Below are positions 48,901-57,406 of a stretch of DNA of 64,000 nucleotides, one piece after another (position 1 is the stretch's first letter; each line of letters starts with the position of its first letter). Source of the stretch: Heterobasidion occidentale (Eukaryota; Basidiomycota; Agaricomycetes; Russulales; Bondarzewiaceae); the NCBI GenBank assembly GCA_039111635.1, contig JBCAQO010000002.1, positions 2,418,001 to 2,482,000 on the forward strand, in the 5' to 3' direction. Under the pieces are notes generated by a model, which saw nothing but the letters and a program-made list of their open reading frames with translations, made no database searches and was not told where the DNA came from. The position numbers and the translations under genes were made by a program.

Positions 48901-49204
48901 TGCTCCGGAGAACAGAGTAGATGTTTGAGTGGTACCTAAGTCAATTTCAGCGAAAGGGTCGCAAGCTTAAATAGAAAAACATACCTTCACATCATCTCGT
49001 CGACCATCCCAGCCTGATACGCCGTCGTTGGTGTTGCGAGCAGTTTCGTACGCGTGCGTATTGGAAGCTTCCTAAAGGAACAACGGCCATACAGATCAGA
49101 TGAATATTCTATGAACGAGGGGCACAACTTACAGCGCTGTGTGTGCTTGAAAGGACTGACAGAGAGGGAGATAGTAGTGTGTTGAGATGGAGCTCCTTGG
49201 GCAT
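45958..49204 (-). CDS. MULE-superfamily transposase with SWIM zinc finger
   Basis: The likely start is MPKELHLNTLLSPSLSVLSS at 49,204. Exons follow with HAYETARNTNDGVSGWDGRR, then LKHLLCSPEQLASIHAFYES. The next exon (48,639-48,331) has a C/H-rich segment with FTGCPAHADVTYNEDTGEV and IVGCLEHNSECR, a probable DNA-binding zinc region. The DDE core lies in 48,130-47,500: LIFDGTFGLSSSRLLLWIAM (first Asp), and ITDTDIKERAALITTWP then LLCKFHVRQCWTNK (second Asp with the usual C..H). TTNHLESFNGVLKLRH near 47,190 holds the expected Glu. A SWIM finger CTCPDWLQRAGACKHLRAFK follows at about 46,750-46,690. The C-terminal part has IEVEEELQELALGMINQEIP and a final exon ending at 45,958. SWIM after a MULE core is diagnostic. 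Introns separate the blocks; intactness was not proven. Confidence 0.87.
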
Positions 49205-50250
49205 TTTGGCTTGCGACACGAAGAGGAATTTGCCTACAAGTGAAGCGGTGTGATTGAAAGATACAGTAAGGTAGTGGGGAAATGATAGTAGACAAACCGG
49301 ACTCACTAGAAACCCTTGCCAATTGTGCAGGTCGCTCTCAACTGTGATTCAATAACCTTCCGCTTGAATCGCTCATGGAGTGGGCTAGTCGGCCATGAAG
49401 TGCTATTTGAAGCCACAGCATGCCTTAAACGACCCCGAAGTCTCCGAGCAGTTTGTGTTATGCCGTTGCAATTTACTCAGTGTATTGAGTATAATTTGAA
49501 CATATGTGAGCCTCCATATGACGCACCTTGTTACCCGGATCATCTAAGACAGACAGCGAGCGCTGCCGAGTAGCAATTTCGGAGAGGAGAGAGCCTGCGT
49601 TGCGAGGGTGCTGCGAGAGGATCTTCAAAGTAAAACTAAAACGAATCAGGAAATGGTGTTATATCGACACATTAGGCAAGAGGGCGGCGGGCGGGCAGGC
49701 GCTGAGGACGCTTTGGGCAAGAGGGCGCGAGAGTTGGGGATGACAATGCTTAGATCATATTATGGGCGTTAGAGAAGTTACAAGATGTTAGTTTGACAGG
49801 AACTGTCGTCAAAAGAGACGCCTGTGACAAATCACGAAGATAGGGCTTGCGCCACTTGCGTCATTCTTTGGGACGGCCGACTAGCCCTAATTTCTTCCCC
49901 TTACGAGAGGGCTGAGCCAAGACGAGAAAATAAGGAAATCTGCGGGTTCCTGCGCCTGCTGTATCAATGCGCCGAAGACATTCATAGCCGTGCTAGGGAT
50001 CTTCAGACGGTTCATGCTATGGGCGACGAGCAGCACAAGATCGTGGTGATTGAACTTGATGTTCCGGATCTGTCGCACATGCCGGTCTGGCACAAGATCG
50101 GCAAGTTTGAGATCAAGGGACATGATATAAGAGAATCACTTTGCAGCAAAGCAGAAGAGCAGAGACGTGGATGGGCGTCGTCTGATGATGTTGCAGAAGA
50201 TGCTCGAAGCTGCTCGGAGACTTCCGGACATAAAATTTTCCATATACGGA
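49205..50250. other. right internal part of the MULE, no clear gene
   Basis: A 182-residue plus-strand frame (49,824-50,372) includes QHKIVVIELDVPDLSHMPVW and SSKAEEQRRGW-like sequence, but runs into the AT-rich repeat motifs at its end and has no known domain. I see no supported gene. Confidence 0.35.
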
Positions 50251-50439
50251 CACCCAGAAGGGTCAGAAAAAGATTAAAAGCCGATAAGAATCGGCCATTT
50301 TCCTCCAAATCAAGCCAGAAAAGATTAACTTTCGGGAAGGTTTTAGCACATTTTCGGCCAGAAAAAGATTAACTTCCGGGGAAACCTTTGGGTGAGCTTG
50401 CCTAGAAAAGGGTCATTCAAGAGCACTATGTTCTGCATT

Positions 50440-50640
50440 TTACAAATGCAACCCACACATCTTGAGCACAATATAAATATGAGAGGAATCTGGGCCTCAA
50501 AATGTTGAGACAGACAGCTTACATGCCCGATAGCTGTGAAAAAACATAAGGCAACATCAAGACTTGAACCCTCGTAACTTGAAGAAACCTTTGTCTCGTC
50601 GGCACAATATAACCACTTCACCACAATCACAATAATTATG
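50440..50640 (-). repeat. candidate tRNA-derived SINE or tRNA relic
   Basis: On the minus strand an A-box-like TGGTGAAGTGG (50,623-50,613) is followed 42 bases later by a strong B box, GGTTCAAGTC (50,570-50,561). A possible T-stem is CGAGG..TCTTG. Acceptor pairing is poor, so it is not a functional tRNA. The insertion explains why the right subterminal region of the MULE is longer than the left. The body downstream and its end are not defined. Confidence 0.45.
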
Positions 50641-50827
50641 TATATTGTAGCAAACATATAACTACATAAAGAGGTTGAAGATACCTGAGACACTTCTGGG
50701 GAGGGCCTCATTTGTGTGGGGAACCCGGTTTGGCCTGAGATCTTGAACCTTCAGATAAATATATGACGTGGGGGCCAGTAGGAACTGGGGCCCTTGAGGC
50801 TGACAGCAGAGGGCCAGCTTCCGTGGG

Positions 50828-50975
50828 GACATAGGATCGGACCTCGCCAGCGACGGGCCACTTACGGACGGGCATTGGATCGGACCTTTGGGCAAAATTT
50901 GGCTTTTCTGTACAAATTATGATCGGACATCAGGCCGATTTTTGGGTTGTTTCCGTACAGATTAGGATCGGACCT
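50828..50975. repeat. right subterminal iterated motif GGATCGGACC
   Basis: Four spaced copies or near-copies of GATCGGAC(C/A) occur at about 50,833, 50,879, 50,921 and 50,967, roughly 45 bp apart, ending inside the terminal repeat. The left end has one copy in inverse orientation (40,622-40,631). The regular spacing suggests a transposase-binding array. Confidence 0.6.
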
Positions 50976-50998
50976 CTTATAGCATACACCGGGGTCCT
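50965..50998 (-). repeat. right terminal inverted repeat of the MULE
   Basis: The inverse partner of 40,598-40,631, beginning GGATCGGACCTCTTATAGCA on the plus strand. Confidence 0.88.
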
Positions 50999-51006
50999 GT
51001 CCCCTC
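50999..51006. repeat. right target-site duplication of the MULE
   Basis: GTCCCCTC, identical to 40,590-40,597. It is also the first 8 bases of the right part of the hairpin arm at 50,999-51,022. Confidence 0.85.
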
Positions 51007-51095
51007 GCTATCTCACGCTTATGTAATTGACAAGCGATCAACGTGTGAGCTTGGTGTTGGTTGACAATTATATAAGCATGAGATAGCGAGGGGAC
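50999..51095. repeat. ~97 bp hairpin with 24-bp arms
   Basis: GTCCCCTCGCTATCTCACGC... at 50,999-51,022 pairs with 51,072-51,095 at 23 of 24 positions; weaker pairing continues inward (GTAATTGACA and TTGACAATTAT). The outer 8 bases were duplicated by the MULE insertion. It resembles a small MITE or a foldback relic. Confidence 0.7.
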
Positions 51096-51354
51096 TATGA
51101 CAGCCCGTTTGCACAAAAAATCAATTCATGCAAAACTTTGTTACTGTTACGAACTGCTTGTTCAGTAACCCAAGAGTAACAGATTCTTCCCTAGGTCGCA
51201 TGGGGGACTGAGTGGTGGACGAAGTCTCAACTGTATCAGGCAACAATACAGGAGGGAATAATGATTGGCTTATAGGTATATGGGGTACCTAAGAGCGAAG
51301 GTGTTCGTATTGGAAGATATGAAGGGATGAAGAGAATAGACTGAAGATCCTCAG

Positions 51355-52181
51355 TGTTAGGACCGCATCCTAACACGTGCTTCGCACGTGAATGGATGGC
51401 TGGTCAAGTGCTTCGGACTTGCTACAGACTCGGACCACTCTCCATGACTCCTTACCATTTACATGCTAACGCATGAACACTGACTCTAGTTCCTGATTCT
51501 TGATGTGGACAGACATTTTCCTGACCCCCGTTCCTGGTTCTTGATCGATCAAAGATGTGGATGGACCTTAGTGATCGAATTACTATATTTGGTTATATGG
51601 CAGGTCGATGAGGTATTCTAGCTTACAGATCTCGATCGTTGACTTCGGTACCTAAGAAGCGCATGGACCAGATCTTGATCCTGCCCTAGACACTTCTGTA
51701 CGTAAATAGCCGAGATGAGCTTCTAAGAAGCTCAGCTCGTTCACCTGTAATACACTCGATCTCTGCACTGCACCCGGCGTCTGGCTACCTTCCTAGCCCA
51801 CGCTTCGTGATCTCTGTCAGATCTGAGAAACTCTTTACACGGTCTGACGAAGCACTGGACTCGTCTCCCTTCCCTCCCCTCCCTCTACTCATCCGCTTCT
51901 ATACCGGACTAGCTGCCTTCCGCGTTCTCAGTTGGACACCCCTCGTGTCATCTTCTGGTTAGGTGAAGATCATCCAGTTCTCCTCATCATCGAGAAGACC
52001 TCGAAGATCACCTTCTCAATCTATTCGAGAACAAAGCAGACAGCGACCCCGAGTTCCTCGAAGAGCCCAAAGACGATCCATCGTCTTTATCCATTGGAGT
52101 CTACGACTATACGAACCAGTGGAGGTTTAGCCTAGGGACCCCTTTGTGCATCGGTGCACGCGATAGGTCTCCGACCTAACA
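51355..52181 (+). repeat. LTR of plus-strand chromovirus copy
   Basis: 827 bp, starting TGTTAGGACC and ending CGACCTAACA (inverted termini TGTTAG/CTAACA). The same sequence, inverted, is found at 53,536-54,368 with scattered substitutions. A TAAATA at 51,713 and the AGCTCGTTCA at 51,734-51,743 may mark promoter and transcript start. Confidence 0.88.
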
Positions 52182-53535
52182 CTTGAACGAGCTCTTTTAT
52201 CCCTACCCTATTCAAGCTGGATCCCCAGCAGAGGCAGCTCTTCTCTCATCAGTCAACAACATTTTAGCAATCGCCAACAGGGTAAACCTAACGGCAACCC
52301 CAGCAGCGACCCCTCAAGGGAGAATAAACAACCCCGGAGCCATAGAAGTCGCAAGACACCGGAACCCAGGAAAAGTCTATTCAGGAATAGCCACACTCAG
52401 GCTACAACAAGCACCCGAAATATTTATAGACCTCCTTAAAACTGGATATAGATTTCTGGGATTGCTTCGTCAACGAACCAAAGACACCGTTTACACTCAC
52501 GGACAACGGAGAGCCCGACGTCATCAGAGCAAGGAACTGCGTCGAGATACACGACGGAAGACCAGATGATTTCCCCGTCGCCGTTATCCCCGATCTCAGA
52601 AGAACCATCGCAAGGAATATCGACACAGACGGAATCAGAGTGGAACTCGTCAAGACCAAGGAGAACAGAGACCACGTCTCAATCCTCATCCACTGGACCT
52701 TCTCCTCAACCTAGGAAGACACACTGGAAGCCCCTAACTCTCCGCCAGTCCGAACAGAAATCGAAGGGATCGTTTTTATTGTCAGAAGAGGAGAGTTCGC
52801 CCACAAAACTTATCATCTCCGAACCCTCATCTCGGGACACATTCTCCGAGATCATCCAACTCATCGACCAAATTGATATTTCCATCAATGAAATTATCAA
52901 AAGGGACCCAGACTTACAAGAAGCCTTACAAGCCGGAAGAAGACAGGCAGTACCCTTCTTCTTCAAAGAATAAAGAACAACGGACGAAGTCGCAGCGGGA
53001 TACCCTCCCGGCTATAGAACAGACCCAGCAGAAGTCTACGGAGACTTACCCGAAGACGTCGACAAGGATCAACTTTATTACGACGAAAGAAAAGCACACT
53101 TCTACTACACGGGAATCCTCACCGGATTCTTCCAACAACAAGGAAAGAGCGAATACGAATACCCAACTTGGGGAGACAAAATCATCCACGCAGGACCCGA
53201 CCTACGCCTCGTTAAGGTCGAGGACTACGTCGCAAGAAAGACCTTCGACAAGCCTGAATCACCGGCAAATCGGCATCGTGACTCGCCAAGACCGCACATA
53301 CATACTCTACCCAGAGAAACAGCCAGTGGAAGTCGAATCTCTAGAAGAAACACTCCCGCTACATCCCCCTTACAGGAGACCGCTCCCCAAGAAGACTTCC
53401 GAGCCTCAACACCGGAATTTGTCCCCAAACCGGAGTATTTTGAAGCACCAAGTGAAGATCAGGAACCGCCTAATGATCCAGAGCCCCCGCCCGATACAAT
53501 GTCGGCAGATACTGGAAGTAATGAGTCCAAGGGAC
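52182..53535 (+). pseudogene. 5' coding region (gag leader) of the plus-strand chromovirus, interrupted
   Basis: After the LTR, coding-like sequence runs MNELFYPYPIQAGSPAEAAL, then, with a frame change near 52,450, FWDCFVNEPKTPFTLTDNGE and VIPDLRRTIARNIDTDG. Further on come IIQLIDQIDISINEIIKRDP, QAVPFFFKE and a TAA at 52,971-52,973. The same frame resumes as AAGYPPGYRTDPAEVYGDLP. It ends with DTMSADTGSNESKG, the start of the gag capsid part seen complete at 62,848-61,835. The sequence then stops abruptly at the inverted LTR at 53,536. The same leader exists on the minus strand at 62,849-64,000. I know no named domain in the leader. Confidence 0.7.
52184..52193 (+). other. candidate self-priming primer-binding site
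   Basis: TGAACGAGCT, two bases after the LTR, is the exact complement of AGCTCGTTCA at 51,734-51,743 inside the LTR. No complement to a common tRNA 3' end (TGG...) is present. Tf1-type chromoviruses prime reverse transcription with their own 5' RNA end in this way. Confidence 0.55.
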
Positions 53536-54368
53536 TGTTAGGTCGGAGACCTATCACGTGCACCGATGCACGAAGGGGTCCCTAGGCTAAACCTCCACTG
53601 GTTCGTATAGTCATAGACTCCAATGGATAAAAGACGATGGATCGTCTTGGGCTCTTTCGAGGAACTTGGGGTCGCTGTCTGCTTTGTTCTCGAAGAGATT
53701 GAGAAGGTGATCTTCAAGGTCTTCTCGATGGTGAGGAGGAACCGGATGATCTTCTCCTGTCCAACAGATGACACGAGGGGTGTCCAACTGAGAACACGGA
53801 AGGCAGCTAGTCCGGTATAGAAGCGAATGAGTAGAGGGAGGGGAGGGAAGGGAGACGAGTCCAGTGCTTCGTCAGACCGTGTAAAGAGTTTCTCAGATCT
53901 GACAGAGATCACGAAGCGTGGGCTAGGAAGGTAGCCAGACGCCGGGTGCAGTGCAGAGATCGAGTGTATTACAGGTGAACGAGCTGAGCTTCTTAGAAGC
54001 TCATCTCGGCTATTTACGTACAGAAGTGTCTAGGGCAGGATTAAGATCGGGTCCGTGCGCTTCTCAGGTACCGAAGTCAACGATCGAGATCCGTAAGCTA
54101 GAATACCTCATCGACCTGCCATATAACCAAATATAGTAATTCAATCACTAATGTCCATCCACATCTTTGATTGATCAAGAACCAGGAACGGGGGTCAGGA
54201 ACCAATGTCTGTCCACATCAAGAATCAGGAACTACAAGTCAGTGTTCATGCGTTAGCATGTAAATGGTAAGGAGTCATGGAAAGTAGTCCGAGTCTGCAA
54301 CAAGTCTGAAGCACTTGACCAGCCCATCCACTCATGTGTGAAGCACGTGTTAGGACGCGGTCCTAACA
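53536..54368 (-). repeat. 3' LTR of the minus-strand chromovirus
   Basis: 833 bp; read on the minus strand it starts TGTTAGGACC at 54,368 and ends CCTAACA at 53,536. Preceded on the minus strand by a purine tract. It contains the same AGCTCGTTCA element (53,985-53,976). Confidence 0.9.
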
Positions 54369-54381
54369 CTACCCCCTCTCT
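54369..54381 (-). other. polypurine tract
   Basis: On the minus strand AGAGAGGGGGTAG directly abuts the LTR start TGTTAG, the standard plus-strand primer position. This fixes the element's orientation. Confidence 0.8.
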
Positions 54382-54804
54382 ATACAAGTCTTCGGCGCTT
54401 GGCGGGTGCACCGATGGTAGGGGCGGGTCTCCTCAGATGGACTTCGTCGAAAGTGGGGATGCTCCGAGCGGGGTATCCGGTCCAGTTAGCTGTGTCGATC
54501 AAGTGGTCTAACGCCTGCTTGTGGTACCCGTATTCCTCAGCCGTCCTATCCATCTGTAGACGAAGGCGCCGGGACTGCATGCGATGCCTATCGTAGTCTT
54601 GAAGAAAGCCGCGCGCCGTTGATGAGCATGCACCCGCGCTAGGGTCCGAGGGAGGTATTTGGGAAGCTTTGGGGAGATACTGAACAGCGCTAGACGAATA
54701 CCGAAGACGCCGACTCGCACCGAACACGGTCGGTCCCTACCCGACCAACCGCAAGCCACCGAAGGACGTTCGGCAGCACTTGGGTCAGTTCGCTTACACT
54801 TCAC
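54380..54804 (-). CDS. chromovirus extra ORF c, ends in a basic nuclear-signal-like tail
   Basis: The last open frame before the polypurine tract (54,727-54,380) reads MFGASRRLRYSSSAVQYLPK ... GFLQDYDRHRMQSRRLRLQM ... YHKQALDHLIDTANWTGYPA and ends PAKRRRLV. Its stop TAG overlaps the polypurine tract. PAKRRRLV resembles a monopartite nuclear localisation signal. A second frame (54,804-54,508) overlaps, so a frameshift may extend the ORF upstream. No domain recognised. Confidence 0.45.
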
Positions 54805-55567
54805 ATACTTACCATAACCGCACAGGAGTGTTACAATAGGTGTTTACGAGATCGGAGCCAGTATTCCGGGTCGGCCGATGTGCTCCGTGAGTCGGTCGGT
54901 CCTTATCGCTTATCTTCCCAACTTCCACATGGTCGGTCAAATGTGATCTTGCACCATTACTTGGCCACCCTGGTCGTACGTTACTTCCTTCTTATTTTCA
55001 TTGGTTCTCCAACGCCTGTTCCTGCTACCTACGCTCGGGCGACGGATCCCGAACGTTCGGGATTTCGCCATCGCTGATTAACTTTTACCTTATCACCTTC
55101 GGAACCCATATGGACATCTCACCTACCTTCTTATCTTCTCTGTTCGCTAGGGCTTGGCGCCCATTTGACATCTACTCTCATTTCTTGTTCAATATCTTAC
55201 TTAGGGGCTCTGTTTACTATAAAAACCTACATACGACTCTGGAATAAACCAGCTTTCGCACCCCACAGTTCAGAGCTCATTCGCACTCGTCTCAACCATC
55301 GAAATCGTCTTCATCGACTCCCGAAAACTTGTCATCTTCGTCGTTCGGCCTTGTTCGTGTTCGTACTCGTCTCTTCGCTCGTACCCCTCGTCCTCCCTCG
55401 TATATGGTCAGAGTCCCGTGTGGCTCTTGAAGCACGTAGTTGTCGGTCACGACACTACCTCCTCGTTACCGACCGAATCACAGACACGACCGACCGAACG
55501 TTCGGTCGGTGTTCGGTGCAGTCCCGAAACCGTTCGGGCGCTATAATCTCACCCTCCTCGCTGCTTC
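54805..55567. other. non-coding part of the chromovirus 3' insert
   Basis: No convincing coding sequence. It contains a perfect 22-bp palindrome at 55,489-55,510 (half-site ACCGACCGAAC) and further GACCGA/GTTCGG motifs around it (55,460-55,540). Confidence 0.45.
55489..55510. repeat. perfect 22-bp palindrome
   Basis: The half-site ACCGACCGAAC is followed by its exact inverse complement. Confidence 0.9.
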
Positions 55568-57132
55568 TCAAGTGCGCCATCTATTTCTAAAGTCCTCACT
55601 AACGATTCCTTGTGTATCAGATACTAGCTCCAGCACCCCTGCATTAGAGGTTGTTTTGGTGTTGTGCTCGGCACTTAGAGCCACCTCTAGCGTATCACCG
55701 TAACGTCCGTTCTCTGGCGAATGCCCGTGATTGGACATCCCACGACGAGATGGCCGGCGCGTCCGCATTCCTAGCAGGTACGAGTGGAGGGGTCGGTGGG
55801 TGGAGAAGGCGGGAGAGCAGGAGGGGCAGGCCAAACGTTCTCTGAGTCCATGGCGTTGGCGGGCCATCCCTCTTCAGTTGCGACAGGAATGTCCAGCGAC
55901 TGGGGGGAGGTTTCGTTGACAATGATAGGATGGGTGAGGTCGTCGCCGAGTAAGGGGGGGGATGGGGACACAGCAGGGGTGTGGGGGTGGTACCGGTAAC
56001 GGCTGAAGTACCTGGCGATCCCGGACGACTTGTTCAGGGTCGTAAGGGGGACTGGTGGGCCGCATGGATTCCGTGGTTTCTTCGTCGGCGGGTCGAAAGA
56101 GTCGGGCGACCGGGAGGACTGGTTCCGTGATTGCCGGAGGATCGACGATCATGGGTTCTTCGACGTCGACCTGGTGAAAACCTTGTTCTCGTATATCCGG
56201 CTTGGTCATAACCCAGGGCCTGATGTTATCTTCCCGGACACTTCCGCTTGACCAGTAGCTTGCAACGGGGTGAACTCCGCGACTGTTCAGGGGGAAGGAG
56301 TGAGTCGGCAAGAGTCCCTTAGGGACATACTCCTCTATCTCTAGACGCGCCCCATTAAGTCCTGTAAAATAGAACCAGCGGATTGTGTTCTCCTTGTACC
56401 TGATCCGAGCCAGAGTTTCGAGCCAAGCCACAATGGTGTGCGTCTGGAGGAGGATGGAACTGCTGCCGAAGATGCCTCCTAGCCGGAAGTTAATCATGTC
56501 GTTGCGGATGGCGGGGAGATTGATCAGCCCCTTCATGCGGTAGGAGGTGACGGTGATGTTGGCGAGGAGGATAGCTTGGGTTTGGTTGAGTGGTCCAGAG
56601 AATACTTGATAGCATTGGGCCCAAACCGCTTGCTGTAAATAAAAAAGGAAGGCACGAGGGTTCTTCAAGCCGGGCTGGTTCAGAATGATGGGGGCCTCGT
56701 CCTCAGCGAGCGTGAGGTGGTAGACGCTGTTATTGGTCTTCAGGTCTTGGTAGAGGCGGAGGTCGTGAAGGGGGTTGGGTAGGGCGCGGATGCGGATACG
56801 AGGGTTTCGTTGTGCACTGCGAAAGCCAATGATGGGACGACAATGTGGGGGTTCGGCATTTCAGCCGGGAAACGGGGGATGACGAATTCGGTGAGGGGGT
56901 CGGCGACATGGACGCCTTCCGAGGGGATGTAGTCCTCACTGTCGTAGTCCGAGTCCGTGTCGTCAACGAGCGTGGGGGTGGTAGTGGGAGGGGTGACGGT
57001 GCGGAGGATGAAGGGGTTGGGGGACGGGGTGTTGGAAGTGTGAGGGGAGGTGGTAGCGGAAGTCATTCTGATGTTACTAAGAATATAGCGGGGGGAGTGA
57101 GCTAAGAAGAGGTGTGCAGGGGCAAGTGACAT
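55568..57132 (-). CDS. chromovirus extra ORF b, possible zinc knuckle near the C-terminus
   Basis: Starting within MSLAPAHLFLAHSPRYILSN (57,132) or at MTSATTSPHTSNTPSPNPFI, the protein has an acidic stretch (DDTDSDYDSEDYIPSEG) and DPLTEFVIPRFPAEMPNPHI. A helical core after a frame change reads NPRAFLFYLQQAVWAQCYQV, LLANITVTSYRMKGLINLPA and TIVAWLETLARIRYKENTIR. A Pro-rich tail follows. Near 55,770-55,720 another frame reads C-x2-C-GRAG-H-LVVG-C, a CCHC zinc-knuckle pattern, but a TAG falls between the first two cysteines. It ends EDFRNRWRT at 55,568. Acidic N-part, helical middle and terminal CCHC make it Gag-like, though I match it to no known Gag. At least two frameshifts. Confidence 0.5.
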
Positions 57133-57187
57133 TCAATGGTAGCTGGGATGCTGAGGAACGTTTTTTGTGTCCGATGCAGGGTGTCTT

Positions 57188-57406
57188 TTATACGATGGAG
57201 GAGATGCCAATGGTGGCGGCGGCGTGAAGGGATCCGAGGACAAGGGCGATAGCGATGGAGACAGCGGTGAGAGCAAGAGTCGCGACGACGGTATAAACGG
57301 CTACTGTGGACAGAGTGGGGTCGAAAGGGGTCATAGCCGTTTGCCTGGCCATGCCAATCCTCGGTTGGTCTGCTTTTGTAGCTCCTGGTATGCTTGAGCC
57401 CGCCAA
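57188..57406 (-). CDS. chromovirus extra ORF a, small membrane protein
   Basis: A 72-codon frame with an inner start (MARQTAMTPFDPTLS at 57,352) carries one long hydrophobic segment, VAVYTVVATLALTAVSIAIA then LVLGSLHAAATIGISSIV. It overlaps the end of pol in another frame and precedes ORF b. A single membrane helix after pol is the position of env in retroviruses. Length and lack of Cys or glycosylation sites argue against a true env. Coding status unproven. Confidence 0.4.
   Translation of the reverse strand: MAGSSIPGATKADQPRIGMARQTAMTPFDPTLSTVAVYTVVATLALTAVSIAIALVLGSLHAAATIGISSIV

Larger units (their letters stand above)
40598..50998. mobile_element. 10.4 kb MULE-type DNA transposon carrying host-gene-like fragments
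   Basis: Both ends are defined in the sequence. The left end opens AGGACCGCGGCGTATGCTAT and the right end is its inverse with two mismatches over 34 bp. Immediately outside, an exact 8-bp direct repeat GTCCCCTC sits at 40,590-40,597 and 50,999-51,006. Inside, on the minus strand, is a transposase with a MULE DDE core and SWIM zinc finger (45,958-49,204). Between the left end and the transposase lie one longer gene-like unit and fragments of at least three gene-like sequences, including SCO1. An 8-bp duplication fits the 8-11 bp of Mutator-like elements. Long non-autonomous Mutator elements that pick up host gene pieces are called Pack-MULEs in plants; here an autonomous-size element seems to carry cargo. 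Confidence 0.88.

Noticed and set aside
45958..49204. KDZ, hAT or Plavaka transposase
   Set aside because: A SWIM CxCxnCxH finger after a DGTF / TDxD...CKFHV / NHLESF core is the MULE pattern; hAT also gives 8-bp duplications but lacks this core.
49824..50372. 182-codon plus-strand frame in the MULE
   Set aside because: No domain, end runs into repetitive AT-rich motifs, and an overlapping minus-strand frame is equally long-lived; not supported as a gene.
50561..50623. Functional tRNA gene
   Set aside because: A and B boxes are present but no acceptor stem and no convincing anticodon loop; reported as SINE-like relic instead.
57188..57406. True retroviral env gene
   Set aside because: Only about 55-72 codons, one helix, no cysteine pairs or surface domain; kept as a small membrane ORF of unknown role.
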